DNA from: a virus
Virus record (IMG/VR): IMGVR_UViG_3300021139_000005
Span: 1 to 64,000 of that record
Reading direction: 5' to 3' (one strand)
Length of the DNA stretch: 64,000 nucleotides
Below are positions 15,764-25,252 of the stretch, piece by piece. Below the pieces are notes generated by a model. That model was not told the origin of the DNA, searched no databases, and was given only the letters and a program-made list of their open reading frames with translations. The first letter of the stretch is position 1, and each line of letters opens with the position of its first letter. The translations under genes and the position numbers were made by a program.

Positions 15764-17125
15764 ATGATACCACAAACCAATGTGCCGTCCGCAGTTGTCG
15801 CGAATGCAACGGACGCGTATATCTCCACATTCGACATACACATGCCGAGCAAGCGTAACAAACTGTTCAAACGCTTCGGTAAGCAGGGTGTAGGCTTCTT
15901 CAATACTCTCGAAACCCTGGGATTTGTTGATGCCGTTAACCAAACCAACTGGAGCCATTATGAAGAAGACTACTGGCATGAAACATTTACCGTTCAGACA
16001 TCAGTTGCCGATCCCGGTGCTGGTAACCCGGTAAATATTCGTCTTGCCGCTTCGAACGTAAACAGCTCTGGCTATTTCTACGTAAGACTTTATGATGACG
16101 TTTTATTCCCTAACCAGGTAACCGGTAAGGTAGTTGCAATCGATACCACATCGTTCGCTACTCCACAGATAACTGTTCAACCTCACGTTGCAGCTTCTGA
16201 TATTGGTGCGCTTGCTGCCGGTCAGGAACTTTCTATTTACTCTAACGGCTTCCAGGAAGATACTGATCAACCTGATGGACGTATCGCTGGGGTATCTGAG
16301 TTCTCTTTCGGTGCTAAGATCATCAAGGAAACCTTTACTGTATCAGGAACGGAAATGACGAACAAGGCATGGTTTGATACCGATAGCGATGGAAACTACA
16401 TCGGCGCTTACTACCTTGACGGACAGCTTCAGGCCGATTACCGTATTGCCCTTCAAATTGATGGTGCCTCTCTTTGGGACTCTCCTATCACTAATACTGT
16501 GTTGTCGAATGCCGGCCACAGGAACATGACAGGTCTGATTCCATGGATGACTACCAATAGCCCTACAGCAGTTTATACTGGCGGTCTGTTCTCAATGTCT
16601 AACGTTGATTACATGATCAAGAGATTCACCAAGCTGTTCGCTACTGACACCTATATGTGGATGAACGGTATTGACCTGAGCATCGAAGTAGAAAACGTAT
16701 TGACTGACTTCTTCGATCCGAACCCTAAGATTTTCGCGGGTTCTGTTGAGGGAAGTACTTCTCAGGAACTGAACATCGGTTTCTCGGGTATTAAAAAGTC
16801 TGACTTTACCTTCTACCTGAAGAACATGGGTGTGTTCTCTAACCCTAAGACCTATAACATCGCTGGCTATAACGTAACCGGCCTGGGCTTAGTAACTCCG
16901 CTTGGTACCGCAAAAGACCCTAAAAAGGCTGTGAATATTCCTTTCATGGGAATGCGTTACAAAGAAATGGATGGATACTCTCGTAAGATGGAGGTTTGGC
17001 CTTTATCCGGTGCCGGTAACGGGCCGAAGAATATCAGCCGTGACCGTCACACCATCAACATGCGTTGTGAAATGGGAACAGAGTTCTTTGGATCAAACAA
17101 CTTCTTCCTCTGGCAGAAGGCGTAA
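15764..17125 (+). CDS. Major capsid protein
   Basis: A 453-residue protein with balanced alpha/beta composition and strict, biased codon use typical of a highly expressed gene, located after the scaffold-like gene. It contains an N-terminal arm (PSAVVANATDAYISTFDIHMPSKRNKLFKRFGKQG) and a long mixed domain consistent with an HK97-type shell protein, but the fold cannot be proved by eye. A strong terminator (17142-17175) follows directly. Confidence 0.75.
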   Translation: MIPQTNVPSAVVANATDAYISTFDIHMPSKRNKLFKRFGKQGVGFFNTLETLGFVDAVNQTNWSHYEEDYWHETFTVQTSVADPGAGNPVNIRLAASNVNSSGYFYVRLYDDVLFPNQVTGKVVAIDTTSFATPQITVQPHVAASDIGALAAGQELSIYSNGFQEDTDQPDGRIAGVSEFSFGAKIIKETFTVSGTEMTNKAWFDTDSDGNYIGAYYLDGQLQADYRIALQIDGASLWDSPITNTVLSNAGHRNMTGLIPWMTTNSPTAVYTGGLFSMSNVDYMIKRFTKLFATDTYMWMNGIDLSIEVENVLTDFFDPNPKIFAGSVEGSTSQELNIGFSGIKKSDFTFYLKNMGVFSNPKTYNIAGYNVTGLGLVTPLGTAKDPKKAVNIPFMGMRYKEMDGYSRKMEVWPLSGAGNGPKNISRDRHTINMRCEMGTEFFGSNNFFLWQKA

Positions 17126-17141
17126 TTGCAAACAAATAAAA

Positions 17142-17175
17142 GGTAGGCCGGCTTGTCCGGCCACCTTCTTTTTCA
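17142..17175 (+). terminator. Intrinsic terminator after major capsid gene
   Basis: GGT-A-GGCCGG..CCGGCC-A-CC hairpin followed by TTCTTTTTC, 16 bases after the capsid stop codon. Confidence 0.75.
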
Positions 17176-17197
17176 AGAATAACTAAATTTAAAAACT

Positions 17198-18148
17198 ATG
17201 TTGTACCTCAACGAAAAACAGTGGGACAAAAAGGAATGGATGGTCGAACTATCGAAACACTTCGATGTTAAGGCCAACAAGAAGAAAGAATTTGCTTTTC
17301 ATTTAACCGATCACTACCGGGGAGTAAAGTATGTAGATAACAAGGCTGTTCCTACGTATCCCGAATCGCTCAATTACCCAATGCGTTATGCAATGAGGAT
17401 GAATGGCGAAGATGTGCAGTTGAGATATGCGGTTAACCCGAGCCTGGTAAAGCCGGCAAAGGGGGGTGGAACGACCACCGTTGATGATGCAGACCGTATC
17501 ATCTTCAACAACGGAGTATTTAGAGTAAAGGCTGACCAACTGGATTTGTATCTGTTCATGCTGTTAGCACCGAACAATTACACCAACCCTTATTACTTCA
17601 ATTACGAGAAGAGAAAGGGACAGCCTGATTTGATGGTAAGGAACGATGAGGCGGTGCCTACAGGCGTTCAGATGATGTTCAAAGAGAAAAATGCAGAACT
17701 GGAACAGGCCGATGCCTTTGATCAGGCGAGAGCGAAATATACTGCGGAGAATCACATCTTCTCAGTGTTGACCGAGGGCGAGTGCAGGGAACTTTATAAA
17801 AACTACGGGGAGCATGACTACGCTGAGTCAACCCTGAAGAGGATCAAAAACTTCCTGTTAGGGAAGGCTTCTGAGAATCCAACGTTGTTCATGGAGAACG
17901 TTAACAGCGATGTGAGGACCATCAAGACCAAGGTGGTAGAGGCCATCAATGCAGAATTGATAGTCTTTGATTCGAAGTCAAGCTGGTGGAAGTGGACAGG
18001 TCCGAAGGGTGAGAGGATCATCCAGGTGGCAAGAGGCCAGGATAATATCTTAGCTTTGGTTCGCTATATCAACGAAAAAGATGACGGTTCTTTACTGGCC
18101 GCATTGGAGGAAAAGGTAATAGCTGCTGAAAAAGAAATGGCAGAGTAA
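17198..18148 (+). CDS. Hypothetical head-associated protein
   Basis: A 316-residue protein directly downstream of the capsid gene. Its N-terminal ~110 residues are strand-rich and aromatic (KEFAFHLTDHYRGVKYVDNKAVPTYPES); the middle is rich in Tyr/Asn (YLFMLLAPNNYTNPYYFNYEKRKGQ); the C-terminal half is helical (LKRIKNFLLGKASENP..VVEAINAELIVFDSKSSWWKW). No family recognised; by position it may be a head decoration or head-completion protein. Confidence 0.6.
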   Translation: MLYLNEKQWDKKEWMVELSKHFDVKANKKKEFAFHLTDHYRGVKYVDNKAVPTYPESLNYPMRYAMRMNGEDVQLRYAVNPSLVKPAKGGGTTTVDDADRIIFNNGVFRVKADQLDLYLFMLLAPNNYTNPYYFNYEKRKGQPDLMVRNDEAVPTGVQMMFKEKNAELEQADAFDQARAKYTAENHIFSVLTEGECRELYKNYGEHDYAESTLKRIKNFLLGKASENPTLFMENVNSDVRTIKTKVVEAINAELIVFDSKSSWWKWTGPKGERIIQVARGQDNILALVRYINEKDDGSLLAALEEKVIAAEKEMAE

Positions 18149-18153
18149 CAATT

Positions 18154-18169
18154 GGGCTTCGGCCCTTTT
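18154..18169 (+). terminator. Short UUCG tetraloop hairpin with T-run
   Basis: GGGC-TTCG-GCCC followed by TTTT, 6 bases after the preceding stop. It is short but of terminator form; it may attenuate rather than stop transcription. Confidence 0.5.
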
Positions 18170-18181
18170 AAAATTTATATC

Positions 18182-19936
18182 ATGTTGGTACCGTCGCAAA
18201 TATTAGCTGCCCTTAAACTAAGCAGCGCTGTTGTTTTAAACAATGCAACGGCTCCGTTCAACACGATTCAGACCAGCGATATTACAAACTGGTCTGGTGC
18301 TTTGGGTTTAAATCCTGCAACGGATTCCGCGAAGCTCATATTCAACATAATTAATCCGCTGGGTATTCCGGTCTACACAAACGTAGGCTGGAATACTTCC
18401 AGTTTTGCTGCTCCGGATACAGTGTTCAGCAATACACCTAACCTTACTGGTCCATTGGAGACATTGCCGGTATTGACAGGGAGTCCAACAAATGAGGTTC
18501 TTTCAGGAGCCTATAGCGTGTATGTAATGTTCTCAGTAGTTCAGGGAGGCAATCCTGCGGTTACCGGGGAGGGGGTGTTCACTACAACCATTAACGCTGA
18601 CCTGCTGCTGCCTAATCCTACGATTACTGGCACCTATGCATGCAACACATCTCCTACAACGTTTACCGCTACAGATACCACGGTTCTTGCAACCACTCTT
18701 TATTTATTCTCTTCAGCGGTTCAGAGCATCACAGTAACTCCACCGGTAGTATCGGGTCAAACTCCTACAACTGCGTCAGGAAACACTGTTACAATCAATA
18801 ATTTGTGGGCACCGGCTCCTTATCAGTATAACTCATCAGGAACGATAAACTATACCTTGGGGCTTGATACCTTCGCTGTAAACTATACTCAAAGTGGATA
18901 TACTGATGTTATATGCAACACTGTCCTCTGCGCGATGTACTGCTGGCTTACGCAGATATCTAAGGATTTTGCATGCGAACGTAACGCAACTACTAAGGCG
19001 CTTTTAGAGCAGAGATTGATATTGGGGGATGTATACTATGCTCAGGCACTAAGGGCGCAGGTTTGCGGTGATTCTGGCGGTTTCCAGAGCGCTATTGCAA
19101 TGTTCAACAAGGTTACCTGGTTTGATGGTAACTGCACTTGCTGTGATAACCTCCCTCCAATGCCGGTTATACCTTCAGGTCAGGTTGGTCCAGCGGGTCA
19201 GAATGGTTTGACTCCTATCTTCCAGTTCGCTGGCGGGTGGTTACAATACAAGTATACTACGGGAACACAGCCATGGACGAATCTTTATCAGCCACCGGCA
19301 GGTGTTCCGGGGCCAGCGGGAGCGAACGGATCGAATGGCGCTGCTATTCTTTGGAATGACTTCACTAATTCGGTTAATACCTTAACCACTCCACAACCTG
19401 TTAAAACATATCAGCTTGCCGGGAATACTGTAGTAGGGATTGGGTCGCAGATTCTCATTTTTACGAGAGCAGAGATTATTCAGGCAAACATAATGACCGC
19501 GACAGTAACTTTTGGCGGTTTAACGCTGGCCACAGCTACATTGAATTTGAATACTGGCCAAAATCCTGAAGTATATTTTGAAATTTCTGTTGCAAATACG
19601 GGAGTAGGATTGGGAGAGGTGGTGTTCAAGATTTATACGCTCGATGCGGGAGGAGGAGTGATGCATCAGGTAATATCAGAACCTACCGGAATTGCACCTG
19701 ATTGGACGGTAAACAACAATATACAATTGGTAATTACTGCCGATTCTACAACAGCACCAGGCGGGGCAGTATGCAAGCAATTAACCGTTAAGTTGGAGCA
19801 GATAGGTGTTCCGGGAGCAGGCTTGGCGCCAGCGGGGATATATGCAAACGATGCTGACGCTGCGGCAAATGGTGTTCCTTTAAACGGATGGTATACAACA
19901 GCAGGTAACGGATATTTAACTCAAAGACTCACCTAA
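18182..19936 (+). CDS. Structural protein with short collagen-like segment
   Basis: About 584 residues from ATG 18182. The frame is open 30 bases further upstream, but that part is the UUCG hairpin. The first ~240 residues are Thr/Asn/Pro-rich beta sandwich-like sequence ([30 protein letters not shown]). A helical, cysteine-containing segment follows ([51 protein letters not shown]), then collagen-like pieces ([24 protein letters not shown]) and a C-terminal beta domain ending [29 protein letters not shown], as in phage fibre tips. Probably a head or tail fibre. It touches the next gene at ATGA-type overlap. Confidence 0.6.
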   Translation: MLVPSQILAALKLSSAVVLNNATAPFNTIQTSDITNWSGALGLNPATDSAKLIFNIINPLGIPVYTNVGWNTSSFAAPDTVFSNTPNLTGPLETLPVLTGSPTNEVLSGAYSVYVMFSVVQGGNPAVTGEGVFTTTINADLLLPNPTITGTYACNTSPTTFTATDTTVLATTLYLFSSAVQSITVTPPVVSGQTPTTASGNTVTINNLWAPAPYQYNSSGTINYTLGLDTFAVNYTQSGYTDVICNTVLCAMYCWLTQISKDFACERNATTKALLEQRLILGDVYYAQALRAQVCGDSGGFQSAIAMFNKVTWFDGNCTCCDNLPPMPVIPSGQVGPAGQNGLTPIFQFAGGWLQYKYTTGTQPWTNLYQPPAGVPGPAGANGSNGAAILWNDFTNSVNTLTTPQPVKTYQLAGNTVVGIGSQILIFTRAEIIQANIMTATVTFGGLTLATATLNLNTGQNPEVYFEISVANTGVGLGEVVFKIYTLDAGGGVMHQVISEPTGIAPDWTVNNNIQLVITADSTTAPGGAVCKQLTVKLEQIGVPGAGLAPAGIYANDADAAANGVPLNGWYTTAGNGYLTQRLT

Positions 19937-21462
19937 TGAAAAAGCTAATTTTCATCTCTTTACTCTTGATGGTAAGAGTATTTGTCAGTGCTCAATATCC
20001 TAATGCAATACCTGGGAAGGGAATCATTGTAAGCCGGTATGATACTTTAAGACAGTCAACTATTGCAGATAGCTTTCATACGGTTGGGCAGGTAATGACC
20101 TGTATCGATAAGTATGGAGACTTGGTGCTTAAACCGGCTAGTGGTGGTGGCGTAACTGGTCCAACAGGAGCAACAGGAACAGGAGCAACAGGTCCAACAG
20201 GACCAGCAGGAGGGCCAACGGGACCAAGTGGTGGAACCGGAGCAACGGGTCCAAGTGGCGGTCCGGTAGGGCCAACAGGATTAGCAGGCCCAACAGGCGC
20301 GGTAGGTGCAACGGGCATTGCGGGTGCAACCGGTCCAACAGGAAGTATATCAGGAGCATGGTCATTAACAGGAAACGCAGGCACAACACCGGGAACAAAC
20401 TTTATTGGAACGACCGATGGACAAGATTTAGAATTTAAGGTTCATAGTAACTTTGCGGGAATCATAGACCAAGCGAGTTCTAATACATCTATCGGGTATT
20501 CATCTAATAGCAACAACGGGTCAACTTCTACTGCCATTGGGTATGCCGCTATGCTATATCAAAACTTAACGGCATCAAATAATGTGGGCATTGGTAATCT
20601 TGCGCTAGAATCGGCAGCGGGTTCATCATATAATGTGGCTATTGGTTCTAGGGCAATGGTAAATACTAGCAACGGACAAAGAAACGTTGCAATAGGGTAT
20701 CAAGCAGGACAGCAAATATCCACCGGGCAAAGCAACGTAGCGATTGGGTATGGGGTAATGCAACAGTCATTTGCGGGTTCTTATAACGTGGCGATAGGTG
20801 CAAACAACCTACCGTATTGCAATGGATGTAATCAGAATACATCATTAGGTCTAGGCGCATTAAATAGTGTTGCAAATGGCACTCTTAATACCGGTGTAGG
20901 ATATGGTGCAGATATTGTAGGTAATGGGCAAACAGAATCTACTGCGATAGGAGCAGAGGCTGTTGTTGGTGAAAGTTACGCAATCTCATTAGGCGATACA
21001 ACAAACTCTTTGCAGGTAGGTATAGGAACAGCTTATCCACAAGCGTTACTTGACCTGGAAGTTGGTTCGGCTCAATCAGGAGAGGTAGGGTTTAGGTTAC
21101 ACGATGGGACACAGGGAACGGGCAAGGTGCTCACTTCAGATGCAAATGGTAATGCCTCATGGGTATCATCCCCATCCTTAAATGCCCAAATCGATACCGT
21201 CACTAATCTTACCGGCTCAACTCTAACCCTAACCAAAAACGTATTCAATATCGTTACGAGCGCATCACAGATTTTATCTATAACGCTTGCTTTGCCGGCA
21301 GGAGTAACGGGGGATGCTATAGGTGTTCAGCTTATTTACGCGACAGCTAACCTGATAGCAATAAGTGGCGCAAATACGGGAACGATTTCAACGATACAGC
21401 ACACAAACGTAAAAAACGGGTATCAAATTATTTTACATAACATCAACGGAAACTGGTATTGA
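19936..21462 (+). CDS. Collagen-like, YadA-head-like fibre protein with signal peptide
   Basis: A 508-residue protein. It starts with a Sec signal peptide ([20 protein letters not shown], cleavage after SAQ), then a collagen-like G-P-T/G-A-T region (residues ~72-137). About 170 residues of trimeric-adhesin head repeats follow (NVAIGSRAM.., [11 protein letters not shown].., NVAIGYGVM.., NVAIGANNL..), then a C-terminal beta domain. The layout is that of secreted Bacteroidota adhesins or tail fibre-domain proteins. A cleavable signal on a gene inside a virion operon is unusual: it may be exported to the cell surface, or the signal may be kept as an assembly segment. Confidence 0.7.
   Translation: MKKLIFISLLLMVRVFVSAQYPNAIPGKGIIVSRYDTLRQSTIADSFHTVGQVMTCIDKYGDLVLKPASGGGVTGPTGATGTGATGPTGPAGGPTGPSGGTGATGPSGGPVGPTGLAGPTGAVGATGIAGATGPTGSISGAWSLTGNAGTTPGTNFIGTTDGQDLEFKVHSNFAGIIDQASSNTSIGYSSNSNNGSTSTAIGYAAMLYQNLTASNNVGIGNLALESAAGSSYNVAIGSRAMVNTSNGQRNVAIGYQAGQQISTGQSNVAIGYGVMQQSFAGSYNVAIGANNLPYCNGCNQNTSLGLGALNSVANGTLNTGVGYGADIVGNGQTESTAIGAEAVVGESYAISLGDTTNSLQVGIGTAYPQALLDLEVGSAQSGEVGFRLHDGTQGTGKVLTSDANGNASWVSSPSLNAQIDTVTNLTGSTLTLTKNVFNIVTSASQILSITLALPAGVTGDAIGVQLIYATANLIAISGANTGTISTIQHTNVKNGYQIILHNINGNWY
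20150..20345 (+). repeat. Collagen-type GXY coding repeat
   Basis: About 65 codons of tandem Gly-x-y triplets ([19 protein letters not shown]..) encoded by near-repeats of GGTCCAACAGGAGCAACAGG type; prone to slippage and length variation. Confidence 0.8.
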
Positions 21463-21463
21463 C

Positions 21464-22918
21464 ATGCGAACACTAACTTTTATCATCGCCCTTCTATTTG
21501 ACCTTGCCGTTTACGCGCAGGGCACTGTTTTTATGGTACCTGCCATACCGAGTGGAGGTCAGGTGTATCCAATGGATAGCACAGCGTCTCCATCAGCGGT
21601 ATACGTTGGAACCGGTAATGCAGCGGTGAACCTGGGAAGCAACAGTTATTCGTTGCAGTTCAATGGAACACCACCGTCAGGGACACAGTTTATTTGCCGT
21701 TTCGATGCGACACAGTTAACGGCGGTGGCAGCGAATGTTTCGATATTCGGTTTAACTCCATTGGTAGACTATCCTAATCAGGGTGTTTACTACATCAGAT
21801 ATTTGGTATCAGGAACAAGACCCAACAATAAGACGGTGTATGTAAGTTATACAAGCAGCATGGTACAGTTGCAGAATGTCAATGGAACGGTAACTTTTAA
21901 TGGTGGCGTTTATAGCAACGATAGCCTTGTGGCAAAACGGTTCAGGTTGAGTCCACAGACATCATTAACACCTGGCAATGCAATAATCAACGGAGATAGT
22001 TCAGGAAATACAAAGTGGGGGTGTCCGGCATGCTCATGGGGCGTTCTTGGAAACACAGGGTTAAATGGCTCAATTAATTTTTGGGGAACCACAGATACGT
22101 CCAGCTTGAGTATCAGACTGAATAATCTACCGGCAGGAATTCTCAGCTACAATAACCTTAATAGTGCTATTGGGATAGCTTCTCTTTATCAAAATACATC
22201 TGGTACTAACAATACGGCATTTGGTGCAGACGCGCTAAAGTCTGTGACATCTGGATCGAATAACACTGGATTAGGTTATAATACCTTGGCACTTACATCA
22301 ACTGGTGGGAATAATACTGGAGTAGGAGCGACATCTTTAAGTGGGCTAACTACAGGCAGTTACAATATTGGAATTGGAGCAACATCAACACAGGCCAGCA
22401 ATACGCAATATAGTGTTGCAATTGGTCAGGGAACAACTGCAGCAAGCTATAGCATGGCTTTAGGTCCAAATGCGATTGCACAGAGTCAGAATCAGCTTGC
22501 TTTAAGCCCGAACTATCAGAATATATTATGGCAAGGCCACCCATCGGCAATAAACTATTTCCTTGGTGATTCAACAGGAAGTGGTAACCTTGTTCTAATG
22601 GCATTACCAGGTAGTGGGGAAACATACTTTACCCCCGTTACCGGCGATAGCATTCTACCTCTGACTCAGGATATCGGAGTTAATCCCGCTGGAACATTGG
22701 CCAATCTTACCATCATTATGCCGGCGCTGTCATCTGGTATTACCAAGATTGCAATCAGCACCAGCCAGGTAATTACGAGCCTTCACTACAGCGTAATACT
22801 TGAGGCGGGAAGCACAGTAAGTCCTAACGCTCCTGCATCTATTTTAACTGTTACCGGAGGTCAGGGTGTAGTGCATCTAAAGTATCAGCCGAACACCTCA
22901 AGCTGGCAACCGTATTAA
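21464..22918 (+). CDS. Secreted head-repeat fibre protein
   Basis: A 484-residue protein starting with a signal peptide (MRTLTFIIALLFDLAVYAQ). An immunoglobulin-like beta region (residues ~25-160) precedes trimeric-adhesin head repeats around residues 245-335 (NNTAFGADAL.., NNTGLGYNTL.., NNTGVGATSLSGL.., YNIGIGATST.., SVAIGQGTT..) and a C-terminal beta domain. It lacks the collagen stretch but otherwise parallels its upstream neighbour, with only a 1-base gap between them. The two probably arose by duplication and divergence. Confidence 0.65.
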   Translation: MRTLTFIIALLFDLAVYAQGTVFMVPAIPSGGQVYPMDSTASPSAVYVGTGNAAVNLGSNSYSLQFNGTPPSGTQFICRFDATQLTAVAANVSIFGLTPLVDYPNQGVYYIRYLVSGTRPNNKTVYVSYTSSMVQLQNVNGTVTFNGGVYSNDSLVAKRFRLSPQTSLTPGNAIINGDSSGNTKWGCPACSWGVLGNTGLNGSINFWGTTDTSSLSIRLNNLPAGILSYNNLNSAIGIASLYQNTSGTNNTAFGADALKSVTSGSNNTGLGYNTLALTSTGGNNTGVGATSLSGLTTGSYNIGIGATSTQASNTQYSVAIGQGTTAASYSMALGPNAIAQSQNQLALSPNYQNILWQGHPSAINYFLGDSTGSGNLVLMALPGSGETYFTPVTGDSILPLTQDIGVNPAGTLANLTIIMPALSSGITKIAISTSQVITSLHYSVILEAGSTVSPNAPASILTVTGGQGVVHLKYQPNTSSWQPY

Positions 22919-22924
22919 TTTTGA

Positions 22925-22932
22925 TACCTTTG
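22925..22932 (+). promoter_or_regulatory. TAnnTTTG promoter, 4 bases before ATG
   Basis: TACCTTTG-AACC-ATG(22937); predicts a leaderless or near-leaderless message. Confidence 0.65.
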
Positions 22933-22936
22933 AACC

Positions 22937-23650
22937 ATGGACGTAAATCAGCTTTGGTTATGGATGCAATTTTTAACCAAAAAATTACTTTCTGGTGAGA
23001 TTCAGCCTGATGCATTCAATCTCGCGCTGAATGCGGTTAACATCGACTTCTTCAATTTAAAGTGTGGTCTTCCACAGGAGTATCAGCCTAATCATCCAAT
23101 GCCAAGGCAAGCGTATGAGGTTAGCACCAGGATAACTGATGATATTCAGCACCTTCGTAAGAGAGCAACCATTGCAAATAATGGGTTCAACATTTATACC
23201 ATCCCAACAGATTACGGAGCCTTTTCTTCTATGAGATACCCAAGGTATATTCAGAAGAGAGGTGTACAGAGCATTGATTGGAGAACGATTGATATCCTGA
23301 CCGATGAGGATTACAACGAACGGTTGGAGTCAAATTTATTGCCTATTACCGCAAAGAGTCCTTTTGGATGCTACGTTCAGACGGTTAGTGGAACTGGTTG
23401 GGAGGTTCCGTTGTCAGACATTACCACTATTCAATTAACCTATCTGAGATTACCGAATACACCGGTATTTGGGTATAACATGGTTAACGATGAGCCGGTT
23501 TATGTTCCTGCAGCGTCAACACAACTTGATTGGCCGGTAACCTGTCATCAGGACTTCGTGATTGCACTGTGCAGGTATGTCGGTATCTACCTCAATGCTC
23601 CTGAGATATTGCAGATGCTTGGAGCCAGGGCACAGTCAGGACAGGCCTAA
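22937..23650 (+). CDS. Tail adaptor-like protein A
   Basis: A 237-residue protein in the position of a head-tail connector or tail tube protein. Features: MDVNQLWLWMQFLTKKLLSGEIQPDAFNLALNAVNIDFFNLKCG (helical N-terminus), then a mixed domain with YTIPTDYGAFSSMRYPRYIQKRG and a strand-rich C-terminal part ending in a helical tail (CRYVGIYLNAPEILQMLGARAQ). No specific family can be named. It is expressed from its own promoter. Confidence 0.6.
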   Translation: MDVNQLWLWMQFLTKKLLSGEIQPDAFNLALNAVNIDFFNLKCGLPQEYQPNHPMPRQAYEVSTRITDDIQHLRKRATIANNGFNIYTIPTDYGAFSSMRYPRYIQKRGVQSIDWRTIDILTDEDYNERLESNLLPITAKSPFGCYVQTVSGTGWEVPLSDITTIQLTYLRLPNTPVFGYNMVNDEPVYVPAASTQLDWPVTCHQDFVIALCRYVGIYLNAPEILQMLGARAQSGQA

Positions 23651-23662
23651 TAAACTTAGCCT

Positions 23663-23670
23663 TATATTTG
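23663..23670 (+). promoter_or_regulatory. TAnnTTTG promoter, 4 bases before ATG
   Basis: TATATTTG-AGCC-ATG(23675). Confidence 0.65.
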
Positions 23671-23674
23671 AGCC

Positions 23675-24280
23675 ATGGAAATAGAGAAATACGCAGAACT
23701 CGCTACCAGGGCACTCGGTTTCAACAATAATGAGCGTATTGAGGAGAGGGATGTGCTGGGTATCGCGGAGGTGGTTCTCGGAGAACTGATCAAGGAGATG
23801 CTGAGCAATGGAGGCGGTTTGACTGCTGAGTATTACCACCGGTTCACATCAACATTGGAGTTCGATACTCAAATGAAGCTCCCTTTCATCTACAAGCCAT
23901 GCGACATTTTAAACCTTCCAAAGCATCAGTCTTATCGTTACGTTGGTACAGGTGATATTGAGAACTCGTTCATCCCGATGACATGGGGTGAGATAGCAAC
24001 CTACAGCCGGTTAGAGGCTGGTCAGGCAGGCGGCAGAACAGTATTTGCTCCGCTGGGTGACAAGATTTACTTCCGCTACATGCAGGAGCCAAAGCCTTGT
24101 GAGATTGTTACTATGATAGTTCCTTCATTGCTGTGGCTGTATGATAACCGCGATAACGTAAACTTCGTTGGAACCACTGATGTGGAGGGTGTTCTGTTTG
24201 ACCAGGTGTTGCAGAAGCTGCAGTTACGCAAACAGATGCCGGTAGACAATTACAATAACAATAGCCCCGATAACAAATGA
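23675..24280 (+). CDS. Tail adaptor-like protein B
   Basis: A 201-residue protein with an N-terminal helical part (MEIEKYAELATRALGFNNNERIEERDVLGIAEVVLGELIKEML) and a beta-rich body (FDTQMKLPFIYKPCDILNLPKHQSYRYVGTGD..FAPLGDKIYFRYM). The pattern resembles phage tail tubular A-type connectors, which are similarly small, but similarity is only general. It overlaps the next gene by 4 bases. Confidence 0.55.
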   Translation: MEIEKYAELATRALGFNNNERIEERDVLGIAEVVLGELIKEMLSNGGGLTAEYYHRFTSTLEFDTQMKLPFIYKPCDILNLPKHQSYRYVGTGDIENSFIPMTWGEIATYSRLEAGQAGGRTVFAPLGDKIYFRYMQEPKPCEIVTMIVPSLLWLYDNRDNVNFVGTTDVEGVLFDQVLQKLQLRKQMPVDNYNNNSPDNK

Positions 24281-25224
24281 GACACGAAGAAGAAAAAGCC
24301 GGTGTTTGGTTAAAGGACCTGTGGTATGTTGTAGAGTCTGTAAAGGCGAACTTCGGCATAGACTCAACCTCTTTTGACATCAAGTTCTTCAAGTGGGCCA
24401 TGGATGTTTACCGGGATATGAGTCTTGCTAACGTGATGAAGTCTGCATCCAGGACGATCCACATCCCTATTCCAAAGTACTATTTCGAAGATGAGAATCA
24501 GCAGGAGCCGGCAGTTTGGCCGCCAGTAGGGCCACCACAGGGTTACCATGTAAAGAGGCAGCATAAAAAGATCAGGATTCAATTACCGGTAGACTTTATC
24601 GATTACCAGCAGGTTGGTATCGATTGCCATGGCTATATCCAGCCCTTAGATTACAATGAAAGGATAATAACCACAGAGATGCCCGTAAGCAACTGCTGTG
24701 GGGACGAACTGGAGCAACAACTGGAAAGAGACCGGCTGTGCAACTGCGGGGGAGAAAGTCCTCACGGTGGTTTCATAGGTGACGGATATTACGATTGGGG
24801 TTTCAGTCCTTTCTGGAAGAACGGTCAATTTGTTGGAGGGGCCTATGGCCGGTCAGCGTATCGTTACAAGGGAGCCTTCACAATCGATTGGGATACCAGG
24901 GAGATTGTTCTGGATAGGTGCACACATCCTCGCCACGGCATCGTCCTGACGTATTTAAGCAACGGAATAGGCGAAGGCAATGTCAACATACAGAACGGAA
25001 CAGAAGATGCGCTAATTGCAGGCGTAGAGGCTAAGAAGGCATATTACGAGTTCCAGGCAAAGCCTGCAAGGGAGCAGGGAAAGGTAGGGATGGCTTTTGT
25101 TTCCTTGGCTGATAAGAAATATCACAAACACGTTAAGAGGGTAAATGCCAGAAAAATGGCCATGACCACGGATGAAATCCGAAATGCATGGAATCGTTCC
25201 ATCAAGCAGTCTCCTAAACGATAG
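24277..25224 (+). CDS. Hypothetical tail protein
   Basis: A 315-residue protein coupled by a 4-base overlap to the preceding adaptor-like gene. The N-terminus is helical (GVWLKDLWYVVESVKANFGIDSTSFDIKFFKWAMDVYRDM). The middle is beta-rich with clustered cysteines (NCCGDELEQQLERDRLCNCGGE) that could bind a metal. The body ends with a strand-helix unit (LVLTYLSNGIGEGNVNIQNGTEDALIAGVEAKKAYYEF). Probably part of the tail stub; exact role unknown. Confidence 0.55.
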   Translation: MRHEEEKAGVWLKDLWYVVESVKANFGIDSTSFDIKFFKWAMDVYRDMSLANVMKSASRTIHIPIPKYYFEDENQQEPAVWPPVGPPQGYHVKRQHKKIRIQLPVDFIDYQQVGIDCHGYIQPLDYNERIITTEMPVSNCCGDELEQQLERDRLCNCGGESPHGGFIGDGYYDWGFSPFWKNGQFVGGAYGRSAYRYKGAFTIDWDTREIVLDRCTHPRHGIVLTYLSNGIGEGNVNIQNGTEDALIAGVEAKKAYYEFQAKPAREQGKVGMAFVSLADKKYHKHVKRVNARKMAMTTDEIRNAWNRSIKQSPKR

Positions 25225-25227
25225 TAG

Positions 25228-25235
25228 TATATTTG
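25228..25235 (+). promoter_or_regulatory. TAnnTTTG promoter before giant tail gene
   Basis: TATATTTG ends 17 bases before ATG 25253. Confidence 0.6.
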
Positions 25236-25252
25236 GGGCATAAAATCCCAAT

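Noticed and set aside
20076-20398. Minus-strand frames opposite the collagen repeat
   Set aside because: They are open only because GXY codon repeats avoid stops on the other strand; the products are simple P/V/A or L/P repeats.
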